Position numbers and translations under genes: made by a program. Positions 17,478 to 26,671 of a stretch of DNA of 54,114 nt are shown piece by piece. Origin of the DNA: Acidimicrobiia bacterium (GTDB taxonomy: Bacteria > Actinomycetota > Acidimicrobiia > Actinomarinales > Actinomarinaceae); NCBI GenBank assembly GCA_028376655.1, contig JAONAZ010000007.1, positions 1 to 54,114 on the forward strand, given 5' to 3'. Within the stretch, counting starts at the first letter, position 1. Every line of letters begins with the position of its first letter. The notes under the pieces are model-generated. The model did not search any database. It was given only the letters and a program-made list of their open reading frames with translations, and was not told where the DNA came from.

Positions 17478-19457
17478 ATGAAATCTAAAACTATAAATGT
17501 CCGATCTATTGGATTATTATTTGCAACGACCTTGCTAATCCCACCAAATTATGGACTAGACATTCTAGGAATAAACTTTGAGGATCTACCGTCAATAGTT
17601 TTATTTTTATATTTACTGTTTAAGAAAATTAGAAATAGTAACTCTGCTTCTAAAACAGATAAATTATTTTTATTATTCATTATCTCGTTTATTTTGTATT
17701 CAAATATTTTTGCCGAAAATTTTGAAATATTCAACCAGACAAACATAAGATTCTATTTCTACTTTATTATGACTTATTTATGTGTTGAGGTATTTAATAA
17801 TAACAATGAAAGTTTAATCAAAATTTTTGAACCACTTTCATTTGTAATGATTGCCAATTTCATAGTTGTTATTTTTCAGATTGAGCTCCCTGGTACTATA
17901 GATGGCTGGATACTTAATAATTCTGGTAGCCAAAACCCCTTAACATCTGGACGGTTAGGTGGATTTCAAGGTGGAGGTCCAAATGTAATTGGAATCTTTT
18001 GCACTCTTTATATTCTTTTATGTATATACAAAGCAACAACTTCAGATAATATTTTAGAATATTTAATTAGAAATAAACTAAATTCATTTCTTATAATTAT
18101 TTCAGTTTTCAATCTTTATATAACTTTTTCAAGAGGTTCATATCTAGCATTATTCGTGGGGTTACTGATATTACTTTTTTATACAAAATCATTTTCTAAA
18201 AGACATAAGGTTTACATTCTTATTTCAGTCACACTTTTTGCAAGTATAGTTATTTTTTTGTTTCCCTCCATCTTTCTAAAGCAGTCAAATAGAAGTTTTT
18301 TAAATAATCTGGCAATAAATAATATACAGCTATTCGAGGGAACAGGTGGAGGTAATTACATTAAAGAAGTTTATAGAGAATACTTACTTGGACTTGATGA
18401 AGATGAAATTTTCGAAAAATTTAATATAGTTTATTCTGATAAAGATAGAAGCATTATTCTTCCTAATTCTGAAGAAGAAGTAGATGAACCTGCTGAAGGA
18501 TATTTGAAGCTAGAATTTGACTACAAAGATGGATTGCTTCCAAGATCAGTAATATCTTTTTTCCATTCTAAAAATGGTACCGAATGGATACAGAGTGGCT
18601 CTAATCATACAAATGGTTCAATAATCGAACTGATTGACAATGATTCTTTCTTTGAAGTAGGAGGTTGGGCCGATGGACAATCACCTGGTGGGTCCTACCT
18701 AGATGGATATATTAAAAAAGTCGATATTACCAGCATTAATGGTTACTACTCTTACGAGTTAAATGAAGAAAATAGAGATGAGGAATACTTTATTTTCTTA
18801 CCTACAACAGATGATTATTACGACAATAGAAATGATGGAAAAATTGTTTATACAAGTGATGGTGTGAAATTAAAAAGGCCAAGAAGTTATTGGATAGCAA
18901 TTCCAAATAAAGTATCTCTTTCACAACAAGATTTTGAGATAGTAGTACAGCTTAAATTAAACAATATTCCAAAAGGAAATGAAACCATATTTAGTCAGAG
19001 CTCAATTATTAGTACTTCAAAGTCTACTAATAACCAGTCATGGAAATGGTCCATTGTCGACGGAAGGATGTACTTTTTTTGGGTTGAAGATATTATTAGT
19101 GGATATTCCAATTATCTTGGAGGTCAAAGCCTTAGATCGGGAAAACTAATAACTGATAATGGTCAATTTCGATCGATCACATCTGATTTTTCATTATCAC
19201 AATATGATGAAATTACTACCTCTCACAACGGGTTTTTGACAATGGCTGTGGAGTACGGATTGATACCAGTAGCTTTAATTGTGATTTCTATTCTCTACTC
19301 AATTATTAAAAATGCAAATTACAAAAATCATTTTGAAATAACTATTATTTTGGCATTGTTGACTCAAAACTTAACGAATGACTTGATATATTCACCAGAT
19401 GTAGCAATCTATTTTTGGATAATACCTATTTATTTTGTGACTAAGGATAGGGATTAA
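17478..19457 (+). CDS. Wzy/WaaL-like polymerase or ligase with a large beta-rich extracellular insertion
   Basis: 659 residues from ATG 17478; a TTG at 17466 would start one base after the tRNA and is less likely. About nine hydrophobic segments fill residues 10-266, with GGFQGGGPN near 161-169 and TFSRGSY around 216-222, both shared with the Wzy-like protein at 29862. A polar region of about 310 residues (270-580) then replaces the usual short loop, and HNGF (583-586) with two or three final membrane segments follow. The insertion looks like one or two concanavalin/LamG-type beta sandwiches (GGSYLDGYIKKVDI; then a second stretch around 475-540). Its role, perhaps binding the glycan, is inference. 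Confidence 0.75.
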   Translation: MKSKTINVRSIGLLFATTLLIPPNYGLDILGINFEDLPSIVLFLYLLFKKIRNSNSASKTDKLFLLFIISFILYSNIFAENFEIFNQTNIRFYFYFIMTYLCVEVFNNNNESLIKIFEPLSFVMIANFIVVIFQIELPGTIDGWILNNSGSQNPLTSGRLGGFQGGGPNVIGIFCTLYILLCIYKATTSDNILEYLIRNKLNSFLIIISVFNLYITFSRGSYLALFVGLLILLFYTKSFSKRHKVYILISVTLFASIVIFLFPSIFLKQSNRSFLNNLAINNIQLFEGTGGGNYIKEVYREYLLGLDEDEIFEKFNIVYSDKDRSIILPNSEEEVDEPAEGYLKLEFDYKDGLLPRSVISFFHSKNGTEWIQSGSNHTNGSIIELIDNDSFFEVGGWADGQSPGGSYLDGYIKKVDITSINGYYSYELNEENRDEEYFIFLPTTDDYYDNRNDGKIVYTSDGVKLKRPRSYWIAIPNKVSLSQQDFEIVVQLKLNNIPKGNETIFSQSSIISTSKSTNNQSWKWSIVDGRMYFFWVEDIISGYSNYLGGQSLRSGKLITDNGQFRSITSDFSLSQYDEITTSHNGFLTMAVEYGLIPVALIVISILYSIIKNANYKNHFEITIILALLTQNLTNDLIYSPDVAIYFWIIPIYFVTKDRD

Positions 19458-20575
19458 GAACTGATAAGACCAATTTTTTGAGCAAATTCAGAAAAGTTTT
19501 CAGATATTATTAGTACTTGCCTTCCATCTGAAAGTTCATATGGTGATGTTGGCATAGATATTTTTTCAATATTTTCAAAATTTATGTCTTTAAAATTCCA
19601 CAGCGTATTTATTGCCGTGTTTAAAGTAAGTTTGTCATCAGTAACAAATGAATTTTCTAGTGCATTAATAAAGTTATTTAATTCTGTAAGTGATTTGAAG
19701 TCATTTAATCTTTTTAATAATTGTAATATTATATATTGTTGACGTTCGTTTCTAGATAAGTCACTGACACCATCCATCTTTCTCCACTCTGAAGCATCCT
19801 CACCCTTTTCATTTAGAATTTTTTCTCCAACTAAAACTTCAGTATTTCTTGACACGACCCAATTTAATGCAGTAGGTCCATTCACAACCTGGCATCCTTT
19901 TTGTAATTCAAAAGAGTATCCCTCTTTTTGTGTTTGGTTAACACAAATCTCAATACCCTCAAAAGAGTCAATTATATTTTCGAAACCTTCAAAATTGAAA
20001 CTTGCAAAGTGATCTATCCTAATTCCTGTTATATTTTTTACAGCTACTGCTAAGTTTTCAGCGTTATTACCACAGCTATTTTGTGAATAAGTCCCATTTA
20101 TTCTTTCAAGATTTTCAGTACATGCATTTACTATAAGTGTGTCTCTGGGAACTGATAGTAAGAAATGATTACTTGTAACTTCGTTAATAAGTCCAACTAT
20201 GATTACATCAGCCCTCTGACCTTCAACAAAACCCCTTGAAGCTGAAGAATTATCATCTCTTTCATCACTACCTATCAGTAGATATGCTTTAAATCCATTT
20301 ATATCACTTTTAGCCTTATTGTGAACAAGAAGTTTTTCGATCTCAGATTGTTCAGACTCAGTTATTTCAGGAATGGGTTTAGTTATATTATTTTCTTCAC
20401 TTGTTTCATTACTTTCAAGAGGTTTTGTAGTATTTGTTGTAACTTCCGATAGATTTTCAACCCTTTCAGGATTGAACTCTTGTGTTTCAAAACTTGGTAG
20501 TATTGTAAATATTACTAAAGCAGCAGAAAATAAAATCCCTAATAATAAGTAAGTGTATTTATTTAAAATATTCAT
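19454..20575 (-). CDS. LytR-CpsA-Psr (LCP) family wall-polymer ligase
   Basis: 373 residues: a short cytoplasmic tail, one membrane anchor at about 8-28, a Thr/Glu-rich linker to about 90, then the LCP domain with LIGSDERD (100-107), RADVIIVGLI (121-130) and SVPRDT (141-146), and a later LSRNERQQYIILQLLK stretch. LCP enzymes move lipid-linked glycans onto peptidoglycan, so a polymer from this region is probably wall-anchored. The gene converges on the Wzy-like gene with a 4-base overlap and diverges from the nucleotidyltransferase. A TATACT box (minus strand, 20592-20597) is a candidate -10. Confidence 0.92.
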   Translation of the reverse strand: MNILNKYTYLLLGILFSAALVIFTILPSFETQEFNPERVENLSEVTTNTTKPLESNETSEENNITKPIPEITESEQSEIEKLLVHNKAKSDINGFKAYLLIGSDERDDNSSASRGFVEGQRADVIIVGLINEVTSNHFLLSVPRDTLIVNACTENLERINGTYSQNSCGNNAENLAVAVKNITGIRIDHFASFNFEGFENIIDSFEGIEICVNQTQKEGYSFELQKGCQVVNGPTALNWVVSRNTEVLVGEKILNEKGEDASEWRKMDGVSDLSRNERQQYIILQLLKRLNDFKSLTELNNFINALENSFVTDDKLTLNTAINTLWNFKDINFENIEKISMPTSPYELSDGRQVLIISENFSEFAQKIGLISS

Positions 20576-20601
20576 GTTAAACCAAAAACTAAGTATAACT
20601 C

Positions 20602-20607
20602 TATAAT
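20602..20607 (+). promoter_or_regulatory. -10 box of a leaderless promoter (nucleotidyltransferase)
   Basis: Perfect TATAAT followed by 7 bases and then the GTG start at 20615, so transcription should begin at or next to the start codon. No Shine-Dalgarno is present and no clear -35 is seen. Confidence 0.65.
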
Positions 20608-20614
20608 AAATTTT

Positions 20615-21337
20615 GTGAATAAAATTAAAACAGTAATAGCTGCTGGGGGTTTAGGAACTCGTTTGCAAGGATTTAGAGGCAACGATTCAACTAAAATTTT
20701 ATTAGAAGTCGACGGCTCTCCCATGATTGTCAGGCAAATTGAACAACTTTCAAAATGGGGATTAGAAGAATTCATAATAATTACCAATCCTTCCTTTGAT
20801 GAATTAATTAAAGGTGTAATTACTTCACACTTTAAAGAAAAAAATATAAGTTTTACTATTCAACATGAACAAAAAGGGATTTCACACGCATTAAAATGTG
20901 CTGAGGAATATATCCACCCAGGGGACACAGTTTTTTTTATTTTAGGAGATAATTTTTTTGAAAATAATCCTTCCGAAAATTTGAATATGCAAGATTTAGC
21001 TAAAAATAAAGGTGCTTATATATTTTCTTATAAAGTAAACAATCCCGAAGAGTTCGGAGTTGCTGAATTAGACTCTAGAAATAATGTGATATCTATTGAA
21101 GAGAAACCTACTAATCCAAAATCGAATCAAGCCGTAGTTGGTGTATATATTTACGATGATACTGTAATGGATAAAATTTCAATCCTTAAACCTTCTAAGC
21201 GCGGGGAGTATGAAGTCACAGATTTAAATAATTTATATATTCAAGAGGGAAAATGTAAAAATGTTTCAATTTCAGGATGGTGGATCGATGCAGGCACCCC
21301 GGACAGAATAATCGAGCTGGAATCAAAACTAACTTAG
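20615..21337 (+). CDS. Sugar-1-phosphate nucleotidyltransferase (RmlA/GalU superfamily)
   Basis: 240 residues of the NTP_transferase fold. GGLGTRL at 11-17 with K28 in STKILLEVDG is the nucleotide-binding signature; LGDNFF near 110 holds the metal aspartate, and GWWIDAGTPDR near the end is the RmlA-like product-site motif. It activates a hexose-1-phosphate, giving an NDP-sugar for the surrounding enzymes; glucose is the likely sugar, since Ugd downstream needs UDP-glucose, but the base specificity cannot be read. GTG start, apparently leaderless. Its end overlaps the TagO-like gene by 9 bases. Confidence 0.85.
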   Translation: MNKIKTVIAAGGLGTRLQGFRGNDSTKILLEVDGSPMIVRQIEQLSKWGLEEFIIITNPSFDELIKGVITSHFKEKNISFTIQHEQKGISHALKCAEEYIHPGDTVFFILGDNFFENNPSENLNMQDLAKNKGAYIFSYKVNNPEEFGVAELDSRNNVISIEEKPTNPKSNQAVVGVYIYDDTVMDKISILKPSKRGEYEVTDLNNLYIQEGKCKNVSISGWWIDAGTPDRIIELESKLT

Positions 21338-22363
21338 AGGGTCTAGCTTCTTATATCTTAAATAATTAAAAACAAAGAATACCACATAGATTACCCCAAA
21401 ACTATAACTCAAAAATCCGGATACAGATATAGTTGCGATTAACAGACAATACGAGAGGAAGCTGAGAAGAAGAAATTCCAAAAGTACCTTTCTCTCAGAG
21501 TATCCTAAATTTAATAACCTATGGGAAATATGGTCAGTCCCCCCAACTGTCGGGGATTTATTTTTGCTTATTCTGTGGGTTGTAACAGTTAGGAAATCTA
21601 ATATAGGTACCGCAAATATAAACAATATTGGACTAAACGGAGAAACTAAAAGGCCTCCCTCTCCAGGATTCCAATCATAAATGATAGATATAAATCCAAG
21701 AACGTATCCTACAAATAAAGTGCCTGAATCACCAAGGTATATCTTGGCTGGTGGAAAGTTATAGATTAAAAATCCTAAAAGTGTAGCAAGCAAGAGTAGT
21801 GAAATATCAGTAACTTTATAAATATTTGAGTAGTTTGCTAAGATTGCAATCTGTAAACAAATACTTCCAGAAACTATAACTGCCAAACCGTCCATGTTAT
21901 CAATAAAGTTTATAGAATTAATGATGACAAGTATCCAAGCTAATGAAAAACCTAAGTTTAAATAATCATGGAGATCTATATTTAAATAGGCTTCAAGGTT
22001 TATAAATATATTGAGCTTTACAAGTGGATAAATAATAATGAGTATTTGAGCTAGGAATTTGGACTTCCAGTTTAGATTAAATACATCATCGATTAATCCA
22101 ATTATTGAAATTATAACGGCACATATCCCAATAGTTAAAAAGTCTTCGTCTGCTTTTCCTAGAAAAATAGTACTAACAAAAAAAGCAATAGATGTAGCTA
22201 TTCCTCCAAAAGGGGATACATTAGTGTCATTAAGTCTCTTTTCTTTTTTGGTACTTTTTTTTTGAAATTCTTTTGTTAAGACCAAAAATATTCTGTTAAG
22301 CAAAGCAGATAAAGCTAATGCAAAGAGTACTGTATAAATAATAGGGATTTGAAATAGAGTCAA
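21329..22363 (-). CDS. Undecaprenyl-phosphate N-acetylhexosamine-1-phosphate transferase (WecA/TagO type)
   Basis: Integral membrane initiator enzyme of 344 residues with about ten membrane segments. Family motifs: IDD at 91-93, FIDNMDG at 153-159, YLGDSGT at 209-215 and the loop TDHISHRL at 276-283 (the HxxH-type motif that separates WecA/TagO from MraY). It transfers GlcNAc-1-P or a similar sugar phosphate to undecaprenyl phosphate, starting a glycan. It is transcribed after the GT at 22360 with a 4-base overlap. It is one of two different initiators in the window. Confidence 0.93.
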   Translation of the reverse strand: MTLFQIPIIYTVLFALALSALLNRIFLVLTKEFQKKSTKKEKRLNDTNVSPFGGIATSIAFFVSTIFLGKADEDFLTIGICAVIISIIGLIDDVFNLNWKSKFLAQILIIIYPLVKLNIFINLEAYLNIDLHDYLNLGFSLAWILVIINSINFIDNMDGLAVIVSGSICLQIAILANYSNIYKVTDISLLLLATLLGFLIYNFPPAKIYLGDSGTLFVGYVLGFISIIYDWNPGEGGLLVSPFSPILFIFAVPILDFLTVTTHRISKNKSPTVGGTDHISHRLLNLGYSERKVLLEFLLLSFLSYCLLIATISVSGFLSYSFGVIYVVFFVFNYLRYKKLDPLS

Positions 22364-23442
22364 TCTAGCACATCCAATTCTTGATATATCTTTTCGAACC
22401 TTAAAGCTACTTCTTTCGATGAATATAACTGCTCAATTAATTCAGTATTCTTAGAATTATCGGCAACGCCATTAAAATTTTTAATCAATTCAGCAAATTG
22501 GTCTATTTGATTTAATTTAATCAACTCAAGATTTGTAAAATCTTCCATAACTTCAGTACCTTGAATCTTATATGCCAGGCAGTAAAGCCCTACATATAGA
22601 GATTCAAGAAGAATTCTTGAGAAACCCTCATGTGATGACATGATTATAGATATATCAAAATTTGATAATTCCCTTTCTACCTCAATCTCACCTAAGTAGT
22701 TTAGGTTTTCTGTGAGTAGAATTCTTTGCATGTCTTCATCATTTATATTTTGGGGATTTCCCTCATCACGTTCACCAGCTAAATAGAACTCATAATTTTC
22801 ATTCTTTAGTCTGTTAACTAGATTTAAGTAATCAAGAATGCCTTTATCGTATAAAAGTCTTGAAACCAGAATGATTTTTCTTTTTTCTTGATGGTTCATG
22901 TTCTCTTTTCTTTTTTTAAAATTACCAATTTCAATCCCAGAGCTAGGTATTATTTCTACTTTATTTGAAAATTTAGAATAACTAAGAAATATCTCTTTAT
23001 CTGTATGATTCTGAAATATAATTACTTTGAAAGAATTACTAAATAATTGTCTTATTAAAGGTTTTATTAAAATTTTCAACAATTTTGCTCGTCTATTATT
23101 ACTGAACAAAAATCCTAAACCAGTAATTGATAAAACTGCTTTACTTCTATTTTTTAGAAAGATACTAGCTATTGAAAAAATTATGCCAGTTTTCAAGGTA
23201 AAGCAATGAAATTTAGTTTCTGCATCTTTTAATTGAGCTCTAAGATTTAATACAGCCTGAATATCTAGAATTTTTTCTCTATTTATATTCCAAGAGTATA
23301 CATTCTCATATGTATTTTTTAATTCCTCAGTAAATTTACCATCTGGACACATTGCATTAATTTTTTCAGATTTAATATGTTTAATTAAATCTTTTCTTGA
23401 TTTATATAATATCCAGTCCCAGTGAGATAAATAAGTTATCAT
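22360..23442 (-). CDS. Glycosyltransferase, GT4 family
   Basis: 360 residues. Three in-frame ATGs exist (23475, 23451, 23442); I choose 23442 because it gives the usual N-terminus (MITYLSHWDWILYKSR) and has TAAAAT exactly 7 bases upstream, and because the longer version would run into the ugd start region. GT4 signs are SITGLGFLF, IILVSRLLYDKGILDYL and SSHEGFSRILLESLYVG. The PglA/WbpX-like GLG motif suggests an early step on the lipid carrier, which suits its coupling to the TagO-like initiator gene. Confidence 0.85.
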   Translation of the reverse strand: MITYLSHWDWILYKSRKDLIKHIKSEKINAMCPDGKFTEELKNTYENVYSWNINREKILDIQAVLNLRAQLKDAETKFHCFTLKTGIIFSIASIFLKNRSKAVLSITGLGFLFSNNRRAKLLKILIKPLIRQLFSNSFKVIIFQNHTDKEIFLSYSKFSNKVEIIPSSGIEIGNFKKRKENMNHQEKRKIILVSRLLYDKGILDYLNLVNRLKNENYEFYLAGERDEGNPQNINDEDMQRILLTENLNYLGEIEVERELSNFDISIIMSSHEGFSRILLESLYVGLYCLAYKIQGTEVMEDFTNLELIKLNQIDQFAELIKNFNGVADNSKNTELIEQLYSSKEVALRFEKIYQELDVLD

Positions 23443-23449
23443 TATGACC

Positions 23450-23455
23450 ATTTTA
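23450..23455 (-). promoter_or_regulatory. -10 box of a leaderless promoter (minus-strand GT)
   Basis: TAAAAT on the minus strand, 7 bases before the ATG at 23442. It supports that internal ATG as the true start and leaves about 40 bases for the divergent ugd promoter. Confidence 0.55.
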
Positions 23456-23483
23456 TGTCTTAAATTTGTTAACATTGCATAAT

Positions 23484-24680
23484 ATGAATTTAGTCGTCAT
23501 AGGAACAGGTTATGTTGGTTTGGTTACAGGGGTTGGTTTTGCTAGCTTAGGTAACAAAGTCAGCTTTGTTGATTTAGATGAAGAAAAAGTTTCTAAACTT
23601 AACAATAAAGAAGTTCCTTTTTATGAACCTGGCCTAGAAGAACATTTTCAAAATGGAGGAACTTTCTCAAGAATGTCTTTCACCACTTCTTACGATGACA
23701 TTGACTGGGATCGAACAGATGTAGCTTTTATTTGTGTACAAACGCCAAATAATTTAGCAACAAACTCAGTGGATACTAAATTTCTAGAGTCAGCTTTAAC
23801 AGAAATTAATAATGTTAATAATTCCAAAATAGTTGTTACAGTTAAATCAACAATCCCTCCCTACGAAATTGAAAAAGTATGTAAAAAAGTCGGTATGGAC
23901 AAGAATGAAATAACATTTAATCCTGAATTCCTTAGGGAAGGTACTGCAATAGAAGACTTTTTTAAACCAGATAGAATTGTAATTGGCGGTAATGATCCTG
24001 AGAAGCTTTCCGTTCTTAAAGAATTATATAAAAGCTTTGATGTTGAATTGATAGAGACCGATCCAATAAGTTCTCAGCTTATTAAATATTTGGCCAACAC
24101 CTACTTGCCTTTAAGACTTTCATTCGTAAATGAAGCTGCACGATTAATAGATTACTCAAAGGGTAACCAACAAGATGTCCTTAAAGGCGTGGGTTTAGAT
24201 TCTAGAATTGGACTACATTATTTCAGACCTTCTCCAGCATGGGGAGGTTCTTGTTTCCCAAAAGATTTGATTGAAGTGAATAATTTTTATAAAACTGGAG
24301 AAGTTGCATTGCCTCTTATTTCCAATATAATCGAATCAAATGATATTCAATCAACATGGACAGTTGAAAAACTAACTTCAATTCTTAATGAAGAAAATAT
24401 AAATTCCGTTTTACTTATAGGTGCTGCCTTCAAAGAAGACACTGATGACTTAAGGAATTCTCCAACTTTAGATATTTATAAAATGTTAGAACAGAAGGAC
24501 TTTAAAACTTACATCTATGATGAAATGGTTGAACTTGATGAGTATAATTCTCTAGAAAATCTTGAAGATATTTCAGAAAAGATGTTGGTTGTTTTAATGT
24601 ATCCTGTTAAAAAAACACTTATGGATAAAATTCAGACTATCAAAGAAAAAACCAAATCTATTTTGTACACACCATGGTAA
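23484..24680 (+). CDS. ugd: UDP-glucose 6-dehydrogenase
   Basis: Oxidises UDP-glucose to UDP-glucuronate with two NAD. I start at ATG 23484, which directly precedes the Rossmann motif (GTGYVG, residues 7-12); a TTG at 23466 would add six residues. 398 residues. NPEFLREGTA near 152 and the catalytic C257 in GGSCFPKDL are present, as is the C-terminal UDP-binding domain. TAACAT at 23470-23475 may be the -10. The product feeds the UDP-xylose enzyme next door and the UDP-GlcA 4-epimerase at 28787. Confidence 0.93.
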   Translation: MNLVVIGTGYVGLVTGVGFASLGNKVSFVDLDEEKVSKLNNKEVPFYEPGLEEHFQNGGTFSRMSFTTSYDDIDWDRTDVAFICVQTPNNLATNSVDTKFLESALTEINNVNNSKIVVTVKSTIPPYEIEKVCKKVGMDKNEITFNPEFLREGTAIEDFFKPDRIVIGGNDPEKLSVLKELYKSFDVELIETDPISSQLIKYLANTYLPLRLSFVNEAARLIDYSKGNQQDVLKGVGLDSRIGLHYFRPSPAWGGSCFPKDLIEVNNFYKTGEVALPLISNIIESNDIQSTWTVEKLTSILNEENINSVLLIGAAFKEDTDDLRNSPTLDIYKMLEQKDFKTYIYDEMVELDEYNSLENLEDISEKMLVVLMYPVKKTLMDKIQTIKEKTKSILYTPW

Positions 24681-24684
24681 AAAA

Positions 24685-25623
24685 TTGAATATTGTTTTAA
24701 CTGGTGGATCTGGATTTATTGGCTCACATCTTTCTAAGGAATTACTTAAAGATAGTGAAAACAAACTAATCGTAGTAGATAACTTACTTACTGGAAATCT
24801 AGATAATATTCAAAATTTGCTGGATCATGAGAATGCTACATTTATCCAACATGACGTTCAGGATCACATTGAAATTAATGAAAAAGTAGACTATGTATTT
24901 CATTTAGCAAGCGCCGCATCACCAGTCGCATACACAGAAAACCCAGTTAATACCCTTAAAGCTGGAAGTCTTGGAACCATAAATACATTAGGGTTAGCTA
25001 GGAAACATAATGCTGAGTATTTTTTAGCCTCTACTTCTGAAGTTTATGGTGACCCTTTAATTACTCCTCAAAATGAAGAGTATTGGGGAAATGTAAATCC
25101 TAATGGTGAGAGAAGTATGTATGATGAAGCGAAAAGATTTGCAGAAGCTGCAACAGCAACGTATGCCAGAAGTTATAACATAAAGGCAAAAATAATAAGG
25201 ATATTTAATACTTATGGACCAAATATGCAATTAAATGATGGAAGGGTAGTCACAAACCTTATCGTGCAGGCATTGAATGATGAAGATTTAACAATCTATG
25301 GAGATGGTTCTCAAACTAGAAGTTTTTCCTATGTGTCTGACACAGTTGCTGGAATCCTTGCAATGATGAAATCTGATCATTATGAAGTCTTCAATATTGG
25401 AAATCCATATGAGATGACTGTTAAAGAACTTGCAGAAACAATTTTAAAACTTACCAGCTCAAAATCTAAAATAATATATAAGCCATTACCAAATGATGAC
25501 CCGCAACAAAGAAGACCTGATATTACTAAGGCTAAAGAAAAATTGAACTGGGAACCAAAAATAGACTTAGAAACTGGTTTGAATACAACTATTGATTGGA
25601 TAAAACAAGAGTTATCTAAATAA
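24685..25623 (+). CDS. UDP-glucuronate decarboxylase (UDP-xylose synthase)
   Basis: Extended SDR of 312 residues: GGSGFIGSH at 7-15 binds NAD, and YDEAK at 146-150 is the catalytic YxxxK. The stretches HLASAASPVAY, STSEVYGDPL and YWGNVNPNGERS are diagnostic for UXS against other SDRs. Converts UDP-GlcA to UDP-xylose. TTG start 4 bases after ugd, forming a two-gene pathway operon. Its end overlaps the converging GT gene by 8 bases. Confidence 0.92.
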   Translation: MNIVLTGGSGFIGSHLSKELLKDSENKLIVVDNLLTGNLDNIQNLLDHENATFIQHDVQDHIEINEKVDYVFHLASAASPVAYTENPVNTLKAGSLGTINTLGLARKHNAEYFLASTSEVYGDPLITPQNEEYWGNVNPNGERSMYDEAKRFAEAATATYARSYNIKAKIIRIFNTYGPNMQLNDGRVVTNLIVQALNDEDLTIYGDGSQTRSFSYVSDTVAGILAMMKSDHYEVFNIGNPYEMTVKELAETILKLTSSKSKIIYKPLPNDDPQQRRPDITKAKEKLNWEPKIDLETGLNTTIDWIKQELSK

Positions 25624-26671
25624 CTTTTAATATCCTTTGATGGAGAGTCTCTAATGATTCTTGTTTGACTTTATCCTGTGAAAATTTAATAATCTCCAAC
25701 AGCATGCTGTTTTCTAATTCATAAACTGCATTTATTTTTTCTGATAAGTCATTTTTTGTACTGTCAAACTTAAGATTATCAATGTAATTTGGATGAGTAT
25801 TTTTGTCATACTCTGAATTACTATAAAAATTAATAACTCCACTAGAGAGTGTTTCGAGAACACTTTTATCGTAAAAACCTTCTGGAGTATTGTTAATATG
25901 AAATCCCGATTTATCTATAAATTTATTCAATTCTGTATGACGAACGGTCCCTACAAATTTTATATTTGAATATATAGAGTATTTATTTAATAGATAATTT
26001 TCATATACTTCATCTTGCTGTGTTAGGGGTCCACCTACTATTGTAATATTCTGTGAATCACCATAATTACTATCCAAAAAACCCTGAATAGATTCATCAA
26101 GATTTTTTGACCTCGAAACTCTACTTATAATCAAAAAATCTTTTACTTCGTGGTTATCCTTACTTCTAAAAAAAGTTTTAAAATTTATAGCATGGCCAAT
26201 AGGCGTAACCTTTTTAAATTTTAAGGGAAAAGAATTCTTTGAAGCTGTAATGATTAAATCTGAAATAATTGCTCCTAGATAAAGGACAATCCTTTTCACA
26301 ATAGATGTAGGACCTTTGTGTGTGTACCAGAGGATAGATTGTATTTTCCTGAACTTAAATATAGTAGAACTTACCAGCAGTAGGGCAGTTGTCATATGTG
26401 CAAGACAGAATTTGTATTCATTACTTATTAACAAACTTTTTATAGTTTTTCTGAGAGAAATAAATTTTTTAATTTTATTTAAATTTACAGATTCATGAGT
26501 GTATATGTTTATATTCTCTTTAAGAAGGTGAGATTTTCCCTTATTTAAAGTTACTACATCAACTTCGTCATAATATTCCGATAACTCGTTTAACCAGTCT
26601 ATGGCAAATCCAAGTGAGGTATTATCAGAATCTGTTGATATATTAAAAACTAATATCTTATTTTTTTTCAT
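25616..26671 (-). CDS. Glycosyltransferase, GT4-like
   Basis: 351 residues. Sequence is divergent, but LIISRVSRSKNLDESIQGFL (the central GT-B donor motif), ITIVGGPL and a C-terminal NNTPEGFYDKSVLETLSSG (a variant of the EX7E signature) fit GT4. It is the last gene of the minus-strand set that begins at 29785 and its ATG overlaps the stop of the GT before it. Donor unknown; UDP-GalA or UDP-xylose, made by neighbours, are candidates by context only. Confidence 0.75.
   Translation of the reverse strand: MKKNKILVFNISTDSDNTSLGFAIDWLNELSEYYDEVDVVTLNKGKSHLLKENINIYTHESVNLNKIKKFISLRKTIKSLLISNEYKFCLAHMTTALLLVSSTIFKFRKIQSILWYTHKGPTSIVKRIVLYLGAIISDLIITASKNSFPLKFKKVTPIGHAINFKTFFRSKDNHEVKDFLIISRVSRSKNLDESIQGFLDSNYGDSQNITIVGGPLTQQDEVYENYLLNKYSIYSNIKFVGTVRHTELNKFIDKSGFHINNTPEGFYDKSVLETLSSGVINFYSNSEYDKNTHPNYIDNLKFDSTKNDLSEKINAVYELENSMLLEIIKFSQDKVKQESLETLHQRILKVI

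Noticed and set aside
20572-20787. Minus-strand open frame over the nucleotidyltransferase start
   Set aside because: It overlaps the conserved GTR motif region of the plus-strand gene and the promoter region; it reads as a shadow.
23443-23475. Longer start (23475) for the minus-strand GT and TTG start (23466) for ugd
   Set aside because: The two would overlap head to head, and both proteins gain residues before their conserved N-terminal motifs. Internal ATGs at 23442 and 23484 fit motifs and promoter spacing.
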